This document shows, in pieces, positions 1 through 6,009 of a stretch of DNA of 14,489 nt. This DNA comes from JACDAF01 sp036276035 (GTDB lineage Bacteria; Chloroflexota; Limnocylindria; P2-11E). The notes beneath the pieces are model-generated. The model had not been told where the DNA came from and did no database searches. It was given only the letters and a program-made list of their open reading frames with translations. A program made the translations under genes and the position numbers. Where the stretch lies: the NCBI GenBank assembly GCA_036276035.1, contig DASUCM010000152.1, positions 1 to 14,489 of the forward strand, read 5' to 3'. Positions within the stretch are counted from its first letter, which is position 1; each line of letters starts with the position of its first letter.

Positions 1-669
1 CACGACGAGGGCATCGAGCTGCACGCGCTCTCGTCCGGCGTGACGACGACCTTCGCGTTCCGGTACGACGACGCGGGCCGCCGGCACCTCACGCTCAAGG
101 CGCGCGCGAAGGGGATCTCGCGCGAGGACGTCGCCGGGCGCCTCCGGGTCCCGCACGCCGTGGTGTACGCCTCGATCGCGCACGAGCTCTCGCTCGGCCT
201 GCTCGGCGGGGTGACCGCGCCTGCGTCCGTCCTCGTCGCGCAGGGCTACCTGCGGGGATGGGAGGCTGACGGCAGCGTCGTGCCGCGCGAGTGGACGGAG
301 TCGAAGACCATGCTCGCTGCGGTCGGTGTCGCGGTCGTGAGCGAGGACGACCTCGCCGGCGACCTCGGCCTTGCGGCCCGCTGGTCCGAGACGACCCCCG
401 TGGTCGTGACGCTCGCCGAGCGCGGCGCGCGCATCTTCGAGCGCGGGTCGTCGCGCGACGTGCCCGGCTTCCACGCGGACCGCGTCGTCGATCCGACCGG
501 CGCGGGCGACGCGTTCGCCGCCGGCCTTGCGCTCGCGATCGCGGACGGCAAGGTGCTCGACGAGGCCGCCCGCTACGCGAACGCCGTCGCGTCCTTCGCG
601 GTCGAGGGCCTCGGCACGGAGGGCCTGGGCGACGCGGCGCGGGTGGAGGCGCGGCTCGCCGGCGGCTAG
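1..669 (+). CDS. PfkB-family carbohydrate kinase, C-terminal part (5' end outside window)
   Basis: The frame is open from the first base, so the gene begins upstream; 222 codons are visible here. The product belongs to the ribokinase/PfkB fold, which phosphorylates sugars or nucleosides with ATP. The family signature near the C terminus is clear: D-P-T-G-A-G-D-A-F (about residues 164-172 of the visible part), where the last Asp is the catalytic base and the GAGD stretch forms the anion hole. It is preceded by a typical segment (VVVTLAERGARIFERG) that carries the ATP-side beta strands. Substrate cannot be told from this fragment. The gene ends in TAG at 667-669, inside a CTAG that is also the stop of the convergent permease gene. 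A GTG at 40 could be taken as a start but would cut the fold, so the partial reading is preferred. Confidence 0.88.
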   Translation, partial: HDEGIELHALSSGVTTTFAFRYDDAGRRHLTLKARAKGISREDVAGRLRVPHAVVYASIAHELSLGLLGGVTAPASVLVAQGYLRGWEADGSVVPREWTESKTMLAAVGVAVVSEDDLAGDLGLAARWSETTPVVVTLAERGARIFERGSSRDVPGFHADRVVDPTGAGDAFAAGLALAIADGKVLDEAARYANAVASFAVEGLGTEGLGDAARVEARLAGG

Positions 670-1397
670 GCCGCCTGGTCGCGGAGCTGGATCTCCCTGA
701 TCTTCGCGCGCGCGGCCTTCGGCGTGTTGCCGAGCTCGAGGCGGCGCGAGGCCTGCGACAGCGCGAAGCAGATCACGAAGTAGATGACCGCGACGAAGAG
801 GAAGACCTCGATCGGGTTGAAGTAGCGGTTGTAGATGATGCGGCCCTGCCCGAGCAGGTCGCTCACGCCGATCGTCGCGACGAGCGAGGTGTCCTTGATG
901 ATGGTCGTGAGCTGCGACATCATCGCCGGCACCATCAGCCGCAGTCCCTGCGGCAGGATGACGTAACGCATCGCGCGCGCGTGCGAAAGGCCGAGCGCGC
1001 GGGCCGCCTCGGTCTGGCCGCGCGGCAGGCTCAGGATGCCGGCGCGGATGATCTCCGCGAGCACCGCGCTGGTGTAGAGCCCGAGCCCGAGCACCCCTGC
1101 CCAGAAGGGCTGCAGGTTGAACTCGGGACCGAAGACCGGCTGCAGCAGGCTCGAGCCCTTGATGTAGAAGAACACGATGAGGAGGAGCACGGGCAGAGCG
1201 CGGATCGTCTCGACATAGGCGATCGACGGCCAGCGCAGCCAGCGGCGGTGCGACATGCGGCCGAGCGCGAAGACGAGGGCGACGACGAACGCGAGCGCGA
1301 TCGCGGCAAGTGACAGCAGGAGCGTCTGGATGAGGCCCGCGCCGAAGAAGCGCAGGAAGTTGATGTCGGTGAAGATCCACCAGGTGTCCTGTCGCAT
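666..1397 (-). CDS. Polar amino-acid ABC transporter permease (second permease of the operon)
   Basis: A 243-residue inner-membrane permease of the HisM/GlnP/GltK type, which imports polar amino acids together with the other three products of this operon. Five or so hydrophobic segments are visible, starting at about residues 15-47. The cytoplasmic EAA loop that docks on the ATPase is well kept (about residues 115-145, E-I-I-R-A-G-I then G-Q-T-E-A-A-R-A-L-G-L). Its ATG at 1397 shares one base with the TGA of the preceding permease (TGATG), so the two are translationally coupled and probably form a heterodimer. It is the last gene of the leftward operon, and its TAG overlaps the stop of the convergent sugar kinase by four bases (CTAG, 666-669). 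By gene order it would correspond to GluD of a GluABCD system; that name is inference. Confidence 0.93.
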   Translation of the reverse strand: MRQDTWWIFTDINFLRFFGAGLIQTLLLSLAAIALAFVVALVFALGRMSHRRWLRWPSIAYVETIRALPVLLLIVFFYIKGSSLLQPVFGPEFNLQPFWAGVLGLGLYTSAVLAEIIRAGILSLPRGQTEAARALGLSHARAMRYVILPQGLRLMVPAMMSQLTTIIKDTSLVATIGVSDLLGQGRIIYNRYFNPIEVFLFVAVIYFVICFALSQASRRLELGNTPKAARAKIREIQLRDQAA

Positions 1398-2071
1398 CAG
1401 CGGGCCACCAGGAGCCGCTTCTCGAGCCAGTTGACGCCCGCGGCCATCGGCAGCGTGAGCACCAGGTACAGGAGCGCGACCGCGAGGTAGGCCTCGACCG
1501 TCCGGAAGGTCGCCGCCTCCACGTAGTCGCCCGCGGCCAGCAGCTCCGCGACGCCGATGGTCTTCGCGAGCGCGGTGTTCTTCGCGAGCGCGATCGCGAT
1601 GTTCCCGATGGGCGGGATGACGCTCCGCACCGCCTGAGGCAGCTGGACCTCCCGGAGCATCTGGCGGTACGACAGCCCGAGCGAGCGCGCCGCCTCGATC
1701 TGCCCGCGGTCGACGCCGAGCAGGCCGCCGCGGACGACCTCGGCGACATACGCGGCGTGGTAGAGCGCGATGCCGAGCACGGCGGCGCGGAAGTTGAAGA
1801 CGAACGCGTCGTCAGAGAAGCGGATGCCGAGCGCCGGCAGCGCGAAGAACAGGAAGAACAGCTGCACGAGGAGCGGCGTGTTGCGGAAGAACTCCACGTA
1901 CGCGGCGCCGATCCAGCGCAGCGGCGCGAACGGCGAGATGCGAAGGAGCGCGATGAGGATGCCGAGGACGATGCTGCCGATCAGGCCGAGGACGGAGAGC
2001 TGGATCGTCAGCCACAGGCCTTCCGGATAGAGGTACTGCTGGGGGAACTCGAAGATGATCTCGCCGGGCAT
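1397..2071 (-). CDS. Polar amino-acid ABC transporter permease (first permease of the operon)
   Basis: A 224-residue membrane permease of the polar amino-acid uptake family (HisM superfamily, three-letter transporters). Hydrophobic segments are seen at about residues 20-43 and 55-80, with further ones in the C-terminal half. The EAA loop is present (E-V-V-R-G-G-L then G-Q-I-E-A-A-R-S-L-G-L). It starts at ATG 2071 after a 76-nt gap from the binding-protein gene; that gap holds a long GC-rich hairpin but no obvious Shine-Dalgarno sequence. It overlaps the next permease start by one base. By order it corresponds to GluC of glutamate-type systems. Amino-acid specificity cannot be settled from the sequence. 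Confidence 0.93.
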   Translation of the reverse strand: MPGEIIFEFPQQYLYPEGLWLTIQLSVLGLIGSIVLGILIALLRISPFAPLRWIGAAYVEFFRNTPLLVQLFFLFFALPALGIRFSDDAFVFNFRAAVLGIALYHAAYVAEVVRGGLLGVDRGQIEAARSLGLSYRQMLREVQLPQAVRSVIPPIGNIAIALAKNTALAKTIGVAELLAAGDYVEAATFRTVEAYLAVALLYLVLTLPMAAGVNWLEKRLLVAR

Positions 2072-2091
2072 CGGCTACGTGCTCGTGCGCG

Positions 2092-2126
2092 CGACGGGGG
2101 CCGGCCTTCGCGACCGGCCCCCGTCG
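2092..2126 (-). terminator. 13-bp perfect hairpin between binding-protein and permease genes (attenuator or mRNA-stabilising stem)
   Basis: Bases 2092-2104 are exactly complementary to 2114-2126, leaving a 9-nt loop. Read on the minus strand it follows the binding-protein stop codon (2148) by about 20 nt and precedes the permease start (2071). No T-tract follows it in the direction of transcription, so it is not a classical intrinsic terminator. Such stems commonly sit behind the binding-protein cistron in importer operons and raise its mRNA level over that of the permeases; this role is inferred here. Confidence 0.6.
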
Positions 2127-2147
2127 TATGCGTTCAGGGTCTTGTGG

Positions 2148-3056
2148 CTAGCGCTGGTCCGGGGACTTCTTCTCGTCACCGGAGACAGGCGTGATCCACT
2201 GCTTGTAGATCCGGGCCCAGCGGCCGTCCTGGACCATCGAGATGAGAGTGCGGTTGATGAGGTCGACGAACCCGGTGCGGTCGCCGGTGTTCTTCTTCAC
2301 GCCGATGCCGTACGGCTCATCCGAGAAGTACTGGCCGACGAGCTTCGTGTCCGGGTCCTGCTTGATGAGGCCGAAGAGGATGGTCTCGTCGGTCGAGACC
2401 GCGTCCGCCTGGCCGTTCTTCATCGCGAGGAGGCACGGCGGGTAGTCGTCGAGCGTCAGGACCTTCGGCGCCGGGCTGAGCGCGAGCAGGTTGCGCTCGC
2501 TCGTCGAGCCGCGAGCGGTGCACACCGTCTTGCCGGCGAGATCCTTCAGCTCCTTGATCGAGTTGTCGCTCTTCTTCACGAGCACCTTCTGGCCCGTGCG
2601 GAAGTAGACGTCGGAGAAGTCGATCTGCTTCTTGCGGTCCTCGTTGATCGTGAACGTGGCGATGACGAGGTCCGCCTTGTTCTCCTGGAGCGTCGGGATG
2701 CGCGTCGCCGAGACGACCGGGACGTACTCGATGAACTGGTCGATGTCGGCGACGTCGCCGAAGATCGCCTTGGCGATCTCGCGAGCCACGTCGATGTCGA
2801 AGCCCTCGAACTTGTTCGTCGCCGGGTTCTTCAGGCCGAACGGCACGTTGCTCTCGCGGGTGCCGACGCGGAGCTTGCCCTTTGTCTGGATCGCGTACGC
2901 GTAGCTCGACAGATCGAGCTTCGGCTTCGTGGACGTCGCCCCGGTCGCGGCCGGCTGGGTGGCGGCCGGTGCGCCGGTCCCCGCGCCGCCGCCGCAGGCG
3001 GCGACCACGAAGATCGCTGCGAGCGCGATAGCGCTGGTCTTGAGTGTGCGTCGCAT
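2148..3056 (-). CDS. Amino-acid ABC transporter substrate-binding lipoprotein (glutamate/polar amino-acid type)
   Basis: A 302-residue family-3 solute-binding protein that captures an amino acid outside the membrane and delivers it to the adjacent permeases. It opens with a lipoprotein signal (R-R, a hydrophobic core, lipobox V-A-A-C with Cys21), then a flexible Ala/Thr/Pro-rich linker to about residue 45. The family signature G-F-D-I-D-V-A-R-E-I-A-K is at about residues 83-94, followed by the conserved region around E-D-R-K-K-Q-I-D-F-S and the CTARGSTSERN segment that resembles glutamate-type binding proteins (GluB). The start at ATG 3056 is supported by a strong Shine-Dalgarno sequence (AAGGAGG, four bases upstream). 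It lies 20 nt after the ATPase gene. Ligand assignment as glutamate/aspartate is inference. Confidence 0.93.
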   Translation of the reverse strand: MRRTLKTSAIALAAIFVVAACGGGAGTGAPAATQPAATGATSTKPKLDLSSYAYAIQTKGKLRVGTRESNVPFGLKNPATNKFEGFDIDVAREIAKAIFGDVADIDQFIEYVPVVSATRIPTLQENKADLVIATFTINEDRKKQIDFSDVYFRTGQKVLVKKSDNSIKELKDLAGKTVCTARGSTSERNLLALSPAPKVLTLDDYPPCLLAMKNGQADAVSTDETILFGLIKQDPDTKLVGQYFSDEPYGIGVKKNTGDRTGFVDLINRTLISMVQDGRWARIYKQWITPVSGDEKKSPDQR

Positions 3057-3076
3057 GTGCCCTCCTTCTACGGTCG

Positions 3077-3805
3077 CTAGTGGTGGATCACCCTGCTCAG
3101 GAACTGCCTCGCGCGCTCCTCCCGCGGGCGCTCGAAGAACTGAGCCGTCGGTGAGTCCTCAATGATGCGCCCTCCGTCCATGAACACCACCCGATTCGAT
3201 GCCTCCCGGGCGAAACCGACCTCATGCGTAACGACGGCCATGGTCATGCCTTCCTTGGCGAGCGCCCGCATGACGTCGAGGACCTCCCGGATCATCTCCG
3301 CGTCGAGGGCGCTGGTCGGCTCGTCGAAGAGCATGATCCGCGGCTCCATCGCGAGCGCCCGGGCGATCGCGACCCGCTGCTGCTGGCCGCCCGAGAGGCG
3401 CGCCGGGTGGACGTCGGCCTTGTCCGGGATCCCGACCTTCGTGAGGAGCGCCATGCCCTTCTCGCGCGCCGTCGCCTTCGCGATGCCCTTCACCTTCGTC
3501 GGCGCGAGCATGACGTTCTCGAGCGCGGTGAGGTGGGGGAACAGGTTGAAGGACTGGAAGACCATCCCGACGTTGCGCCGGAGCTTGTTCACGTCGAGGG
3601 CGCGGTCGTGGACGGCCATGCCGTCGACGATGAGCCGGCCGCTCTCGATCGGCTCGAGCCGGTTGATCGTGCGGATGAGGGTGCTCTTGCCGGATCCCGA
3701 GGGGCCGATGATGACGACGACCTCGCGCTCGTCGATCTTGAGGTCGATGCCGTTGAGCACGTGCAGCGGACCGAAGTGCTTGTGGACGTCCTGGAACTCG
3801 ATCAC
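3077..3805 (-). CDS. glnQ: Polar amino-acid ABC transporter ATP-binding protein
   Basis: A 242-residue GlnQ/HisP-type ATPase that powers the importer encoded downstream. Walker A (G-P-S-G-S-G-K-S-T) is at residues 34-42. The Q-loop lies in VFQSFNLFPHLT, followed by the ABC signature L-S-G-G-Q-Q-Q-R, Walker B (IMLFDEPTSALD) and the switch histidine in VVTHE. The frame is open much further upstream, but homology starts at V-I-E-F-Q-D-V, so GTG 3805 is chosen; this gives the usual family length of about 240. There is no Shine-Dalgarno motif before it. A weak -10-like TACGCT on the minus strand (3821-3816) would put the transcript start about four bases before GTG, so initiation may be nearly leaderless (inference). 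It is the first gene of a leftward operon and divergent from the serine hydrolase at 3926. A gluA label would fit the ATPase-SBP-permease-permease order equally well. Confidence 0.94.
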   Translation of the reverse strand: MIEFQDVHKHFGPLHVLNGIDLKIDEREVVVIIGPSGSGKSTLIRTINRLEPIESGRLIVDGMAVHDRALDVNKLRRNVGMVFQSFNLFPHLTALENVMLAPTKVKGIAKATAREKGMALLTKVGIPDKADVHPARLSGGQQQRVAIARALAMEPRIMLFDEPTSALDAEMIREVLDVMRALAKEGMTMAVVTHEVGFAREASNRVVFMDGGRIIEDSPTAQFFERPREERARQFLSRVIHH

Positions 3806-3925
3806 GTGGCGCCAGAGCGTATGCGAAGGCGGGCGGCGGGGCGAACGCCGAACGCAGCCGGACGGCATCCCCTCGGGCTGCGGTCCCCGCCGGTCAGCCG
3901 ACCGCGAGCAACTAGTCTCCGCGCG

Positions 3926-4732
3926 GTGAACGACGTGTTCGCGCCGGTGCGCGAGTGGCTCGACCGCACCCGCGGGGTCTCGGGGATCCAGGTCCTCGAC
4001 GAAGCCGGTGCGGTCCTCTTCGGCCAGCGGGAGGACGAGGAGTTCCCGGCGGCGTCGGTCATCAAGCTCCCGCTGGTCATGGCGCTGTATGCGGACGCGG
4101 CCGAGGGCCGGCTCTCGCTGGACGAGCGGGTCCCGGTCGGGACCCGGGCCGGCGGATCCGGCGTCCTCGGCTGGCTGCCGAGCGTCGAGCGGCTGTCCCT
4201 GCGCGAGCTCGCCGCCCTCACCGTGTCCGTGAGCGACAACACCGCCGCGAACGCGCTCATCGACCGCCTCGGCGTCGAGCGCATGGCCGAGCGCTTGCGC
4301 GGGTGGGGGATCGCGCGCACGCGGCTGCAGCGGCGGCTCTTCGACATGGAGGCGAAGGCCCGCGGCCTCGAGAACCTCATGACGCCCCGGGAGACGGCTC
4401 TGCTGCTCCTGCGGCTCGTGCGGGGCGAGTGTGTCGATCGCGGGACGAGCGACGCCGTCCTCGCCGTGCTGCGCAGCTGCCAGGACGAGACGAAGCTGCG
4501 GCGCTACCTCCCGTACGGCGCCGTCGTCGCCCACAAGAGCGGCTGGATCGAAGGGGTGCGCAACGACGCCGCGATCATCTGGGCCGCGCGGCCGGTCGTC
4601 GTCGCCGCGTTCGTCCGCGAGACGGACCCCGCGGCGGCGTCGATCCTTCTCGGTCTGCTCGGGTGGTGCGCGTACCGGGCTGGTGGTGCTGAGGTGCCGC
4701 CCCTTCCCTTGGAGCTATCCCGTCCCTCATGA
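3926..4732 (+). CDS. Class A beta-lactamase-like serine hydrolase, no signal peptide
   Basis: A 268-residue protein with all the active-site boxes of class A beta-lactamases and related serine hydrolases: S-V-I-K at residues 44-47 (acylating Ser and general-base Lys), S-D-N at 103-105, and K-S-G at 204-206. The omega-loop region shows the M-E-A-K-A-R-G-L-E-N-L-M-T-P-R-E pattern common in the unassigned beta-lactamase-related hydrolases rather than the classical E166xxxN170 spacing, so true beta-lactam hydrolysis is not certain. The N terminus reads V-N-D-V-F-A-P-V-R-E-W with no hydrophobic leader, and no signal peptide is coded just upstream in frame, so the product looks cytoplasmic. GTG 3926 has no Shine-Dalgarno sequence; a TAGTCT at 3913-3918 could be a -10 element giving an almost leaderless transcript. 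It precedes the FtsB-like gene by 9 nt, a likely operon. Confidence 0.88.
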   Translation: MNDVFAPVREWLDRTRGVSGIQVLDEAGAVLFGQREDEEFPAASVIKLPLVMALYADAAEGRLSLDERVPVGTRAGGSGVLGWLPSVERLSLRELAALTVSVSDNTAANALIDRLGVERMAERLRGWGIARTRLQRRLFDMEAKARGLENLMTPRETALLLLRLVRGECVDRGTSDAVLAVLRSCQDETKLRRYLPYGAVVAHKSGWIEGVRNDAAIIWAARPVVVAAFVRETDPAAASILLGLLGWCAYRAGGAEVPPLPLELSRPS

Positions 4733-4741
4733 TTCCCGCGG

Positions 4742-5128
4742 ATGTCGCGCTCGCGCACGAGGAAGGGTCCGCTCGCGTCGCTGCGCCGGTTCGCGCGGCA
4801 GACGATCGCCGTCGCCGTGCTCGCGGCGTGCCTGCTCGTCGGGGCGGCCTTCGTCGCGGTGGCGGTCCAGGGGAACGCCGTCGCGCGTGACGCGTCCGCG
4901 ATGCAGACGGAGATCGCGGCCCTCGAAAAGGACCTCGCGCGCAAGCAGGCGCTCATCGCGGAGCGCCAGACCGACCAGTACCTCGTCGACAAGGCCCGCG
5001 ACCTCGGCTTCGTGAAGCCGGGCGAGGCGCTTGTCGCGGTCCAGCGCGACGGTGCGCGAGCGGCCGAGGATGCGGTCGCTGCGGGGCCCGGGCGGCTCGC
5101 GAAGTGGTGGTCGCTCTTCTTCCGATAG
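4742..5128 (+). CDS. FtsB/DivIC-like septum formation initiator protein
   Basis: A 128-residue bitopic membrane protein with the layout of FtsB/DivIC, which in the divisome bridges FtsL and FtsQ/DivIB. A basic N terminus (residues 1-18) is followed by one transmembrane helix (about 20-41, rich in Ala and Val). A coiled-coil stretch follows (about 50-80, A-L-E-K-D-L-A-R-K-Q-A-L-I-A), then the family's short conserved tail Y-L-V-D-K-A-R-D-L-G-F-V-K-P-G-E. The extra C-terminal 25 residues are Ala/Arg-rich and less typical. ATG 4742 is the natural start; no strong Shine-Dalgarno sequence is seen. It follows the serine hydrolase closely and precedes a tRNA gene. In Firmicutes divIC likewise sits upstream of tRNA genes and of tilS-ftsH, so the setting supports the call. 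Confidence 0.85.
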   Translation: MSRSRTRKGPLASLRRFARQTIAVAVLAACLLVGAAFVAVAVQGNAVARDASAMQTEIAALEKDLARKQALIAERQTDQYLVDKARDLGFVKPGEALVAVQRDGARAAEDAVAAGPGRLAKWWSLFFR

Positions 5129-5174
5129 AGCGTCGATCTGTCGCGGATCACGCGCCCGCGAGGTCCTTCGTCCT

Positions 5175-5183
5175 TGGTAGAAT
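5175..5183 (+). promoter_or_regulatory. Extended -10 promoter of tRNA-fMet
   Basis: TG at 5175-5176, one base, then TAGAAT at 5178-5183 matches the extended -10 consensus (TGnTATAAT) with a single mismatch in the hexamer. The predicted transcript start falls at about 5190, right at the mature 5' end of the tRNA (5189). No convincing -35 box is seen 17-18 bp upstream, as is common for extended -10 promoters. Confidence 0.55.
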
Positions 5184-5188
5184 GGTGA

Positions 5189-5260
5189 CGCGGGATAGTG
5201 GAGTGGCACCACGGTGGGCTCATAACCCACAGATCGGTCGTTCGAATCGGCCTCCCGCAA
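5189..5260 (+). tRNA. tRNA-fMet (initiator, anticodon CAU)
   Basis: The cloverleaf folds completely by hand: acceptor 5189-5195 with 5253-5259, D stem GTGG/CCAC (5198-5201 with 5209-5212), anticodon stem GTGGG/CCCAC (5214-5218 with 5226-5230), anticodon CAT at 5221-5223, T stem 5236-5240 with 5248-5252 and loop TTCGAAT. Two initiator hallmarks are present: the unpaired C1 x A72 at the end of the acceptor stem (5189 and 5259) and three consecutive G-C pairs at 29-31:39-41. The discriminator is A73 (5260) and CCA is not encoded. One deviation is noted: base pair 11-24 is T-A (pyrimidine-purine), as in elongators, whereas the E. coli initiator has A-U there. It is transcribed from its own extended -10 promoter and followed by an intrinsic terminator. 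Confidence 0.95.
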
Positions 5261-5265
5261 CAGCG

Positions 5266-5296
5266 ACGCGGCCCGTAGGGGCCGCGTTCTTCATTT
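5266..5296 (+). terminator. Intrinsic terminator after tRNA-fMet
   Basis: A perfect 9-bp GC-rich stem (5266-5274 with 5279-5287) closed by the four-base loop GTAG is followed by a T-rich run (TCTTCATTT, 5288-5296). It starts 6 nt after the tRNA 3' end. It separates the tRNA-fMet unit from the HNH gene. Confidence 0.75.
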
Positions 5297-5369
5297 CGGC
5301 GGGTCCGATGGAACCCACTGCGGTCGGGGTCCTATTGCCACCGCTTCCGCAGTCAGGTAAAGACTGGGA

Positions 5370-5909
5370 ATGGCGTACAAGGATCCGGAACGTCAGAAAG
5401 CCTACGCGCTCGAGTGGCTGAAGCGCTACCCGGAGAAGGCGCGCGCCGCAGCGAAGCGATGGAACCACGCGAACCCCGAGAAACGACGCGAGCAACAGCG
5501 TCGCCAGCGCGAGCGCGATCCCGCCAAGTACAACGCGAAGATCGCGGCGTATCACAAGGCCCACCCAGAGGTCGTGCGGGTCAAGGGCATGGCCTATCGC
5601 GCGCGAAAAGCGGCTGCTCCAGGCTCGTTCACCGGAAAGGAGTGGGCCGCGCTCGTCCGTTCTCACGACGAGTGCTGCGCCTACTGCGGCGAGCACAAGC
5701 CTCTGACGGTCGACCACCGGATCCCGCTATCTCGTGGTGGGACCAACTTCATCTCGAACATCCTCCCGGCGTGTCGACGCTGCAATTGCCGGAAGGCCCG
5801 CAGCACCGAGCGCGAGTTCCGCGTGCGGCTACTGAACGAGCGCCTTCGATCCACGGAGTTCACGATCGTCGACTGGTGGGCAGCTGGCGAAATACAATCA
5901 GTGAGCTGA
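5370..5909 (+). CDS. HNH endonuclease with N-terminal 15-residue repeats
   Basis: A 179-residue protein with a C-terminal zinc-stabilised HNH nuclease domain. It has C-A-Y-C at residues 103-106, D-H at 115-116 (His116 would be the general base), N130, and a second zinc pair C-R-R-C at 135-138 followed by N and K142. The first 76 residues are five tandem 15-residue units, each with Pro at its fifth place, usually followed by Glu, and an aromatic residue at its end in four of the five units; they are strongly basic and likely contact DNA. Such stand-alone HNH proteins are found in phages and as homing-type selfish genes. The gene sits alone between two CAU tRNA genes, after a terminator, and its codon use looks less extreme in GC than that of its neighbours, which suggests acquisition (inference). 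ATG 5370 has only a weak GGGA before it. Confidence 0.85.
   Translation: MAYKDPERQKAYALEWLKRYPEKARAAAKRWNHANPEKRREQQRRQRERDPAKYNAKIAAYHKAHPEVVRVKGMAYRARKAAAPGSFTGKEWAALVRSHDECCAYCGEHKPLTVDHRIPLSRGGTNFISNILPACRRCNCRKARSTEREFRVRLLNERLRSTEFTIVDWWAAGEIQSVS
5869..5898 (+). promoter_or_regulatory. Putative promoter for tRNA-Ile2 - tilS - ftsH
   Basis: TACAAT at 5893-5898 is a good -10 hexamer, unusual in this GC-rich background. TCGACT at 5869-5874 matches four of six -35 positions with an 18-bp spacer. It lies within the 3' end of the HNH gene and would start a transcript near 5905, about 28 nt before the mature tRNA end. Confidence 0.5.
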
Positions 5910-5932
5910 CCGCATCGGCTCAGCGCGAGCGA

Positions 5933-6009
5933 GGCTGGGTAGCTCAGTGGCCTAGAGCAGGCGACTCATAACCGCCCGACCGTGGGTTCAAATCCCACCC
6001 CAGCCACCA
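5933..6009 (+). tRNA. tRNA with CAU anticodon, probably tRNA-Ile2 (lysidine-modified); elongator Met is the alternative
   Basis: The complete cloverleaf is: acceptor 5933-5939 with 5999-6005 (all paired), D stem GCTC/GAGC, anticodon CAT at 5967-5969, T stem 5982-5986 with 5994-5998, loop TTCAAAT, A73 at 6006, and encoded CCA at 6007-6009. The anticodon arm 5' side (GGCGACTCATAA) is the same as in E. coli tRNA-Ile2, including the C29-G41 pair and U12-A23 that IleRS uses, while E. coli tRNA-Met has a U-A pair at 29-41. Against Ile2, pair 4-69 is T-A as in E. coli tRNA-Met rather than C-G. Positions 31 and 39 (5964, 5972) form an A x C mismatch. The tRNA directly abuts tilS, whose product modifies exactly this tRNA species, which favours Ile2. 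Confidence 0.9.

Noticed and set aside
3806..4534. Upstream extension of the ABC ATPase frame on the minus strand
   Set aside because: It overlaps the serine hydrolase antisense and has no homology; the ATPase fold begins at GTG 3805 with normal family length.
5303..5353. 7-bp inverted repeat before the HNH gene (5317-5323 with 5347-5353)
   Set aside because: Short arms with a 23-base loop and an alternative pairing; could be a transposon scar or an operator, but nothing supports either.
5220..5717. Minus-strand frame across tRNA-fMet and the HNH gene
   Set aside because: Antisense reading of a tRNA and an HNH gene, a known source of false proteins.
5261..5932. Integration with tRNA 3'-end duplication (att site)
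   Set aside because: No copy of either tRNA's 3' end was found flanking the HNH gene, and no integrase is present.
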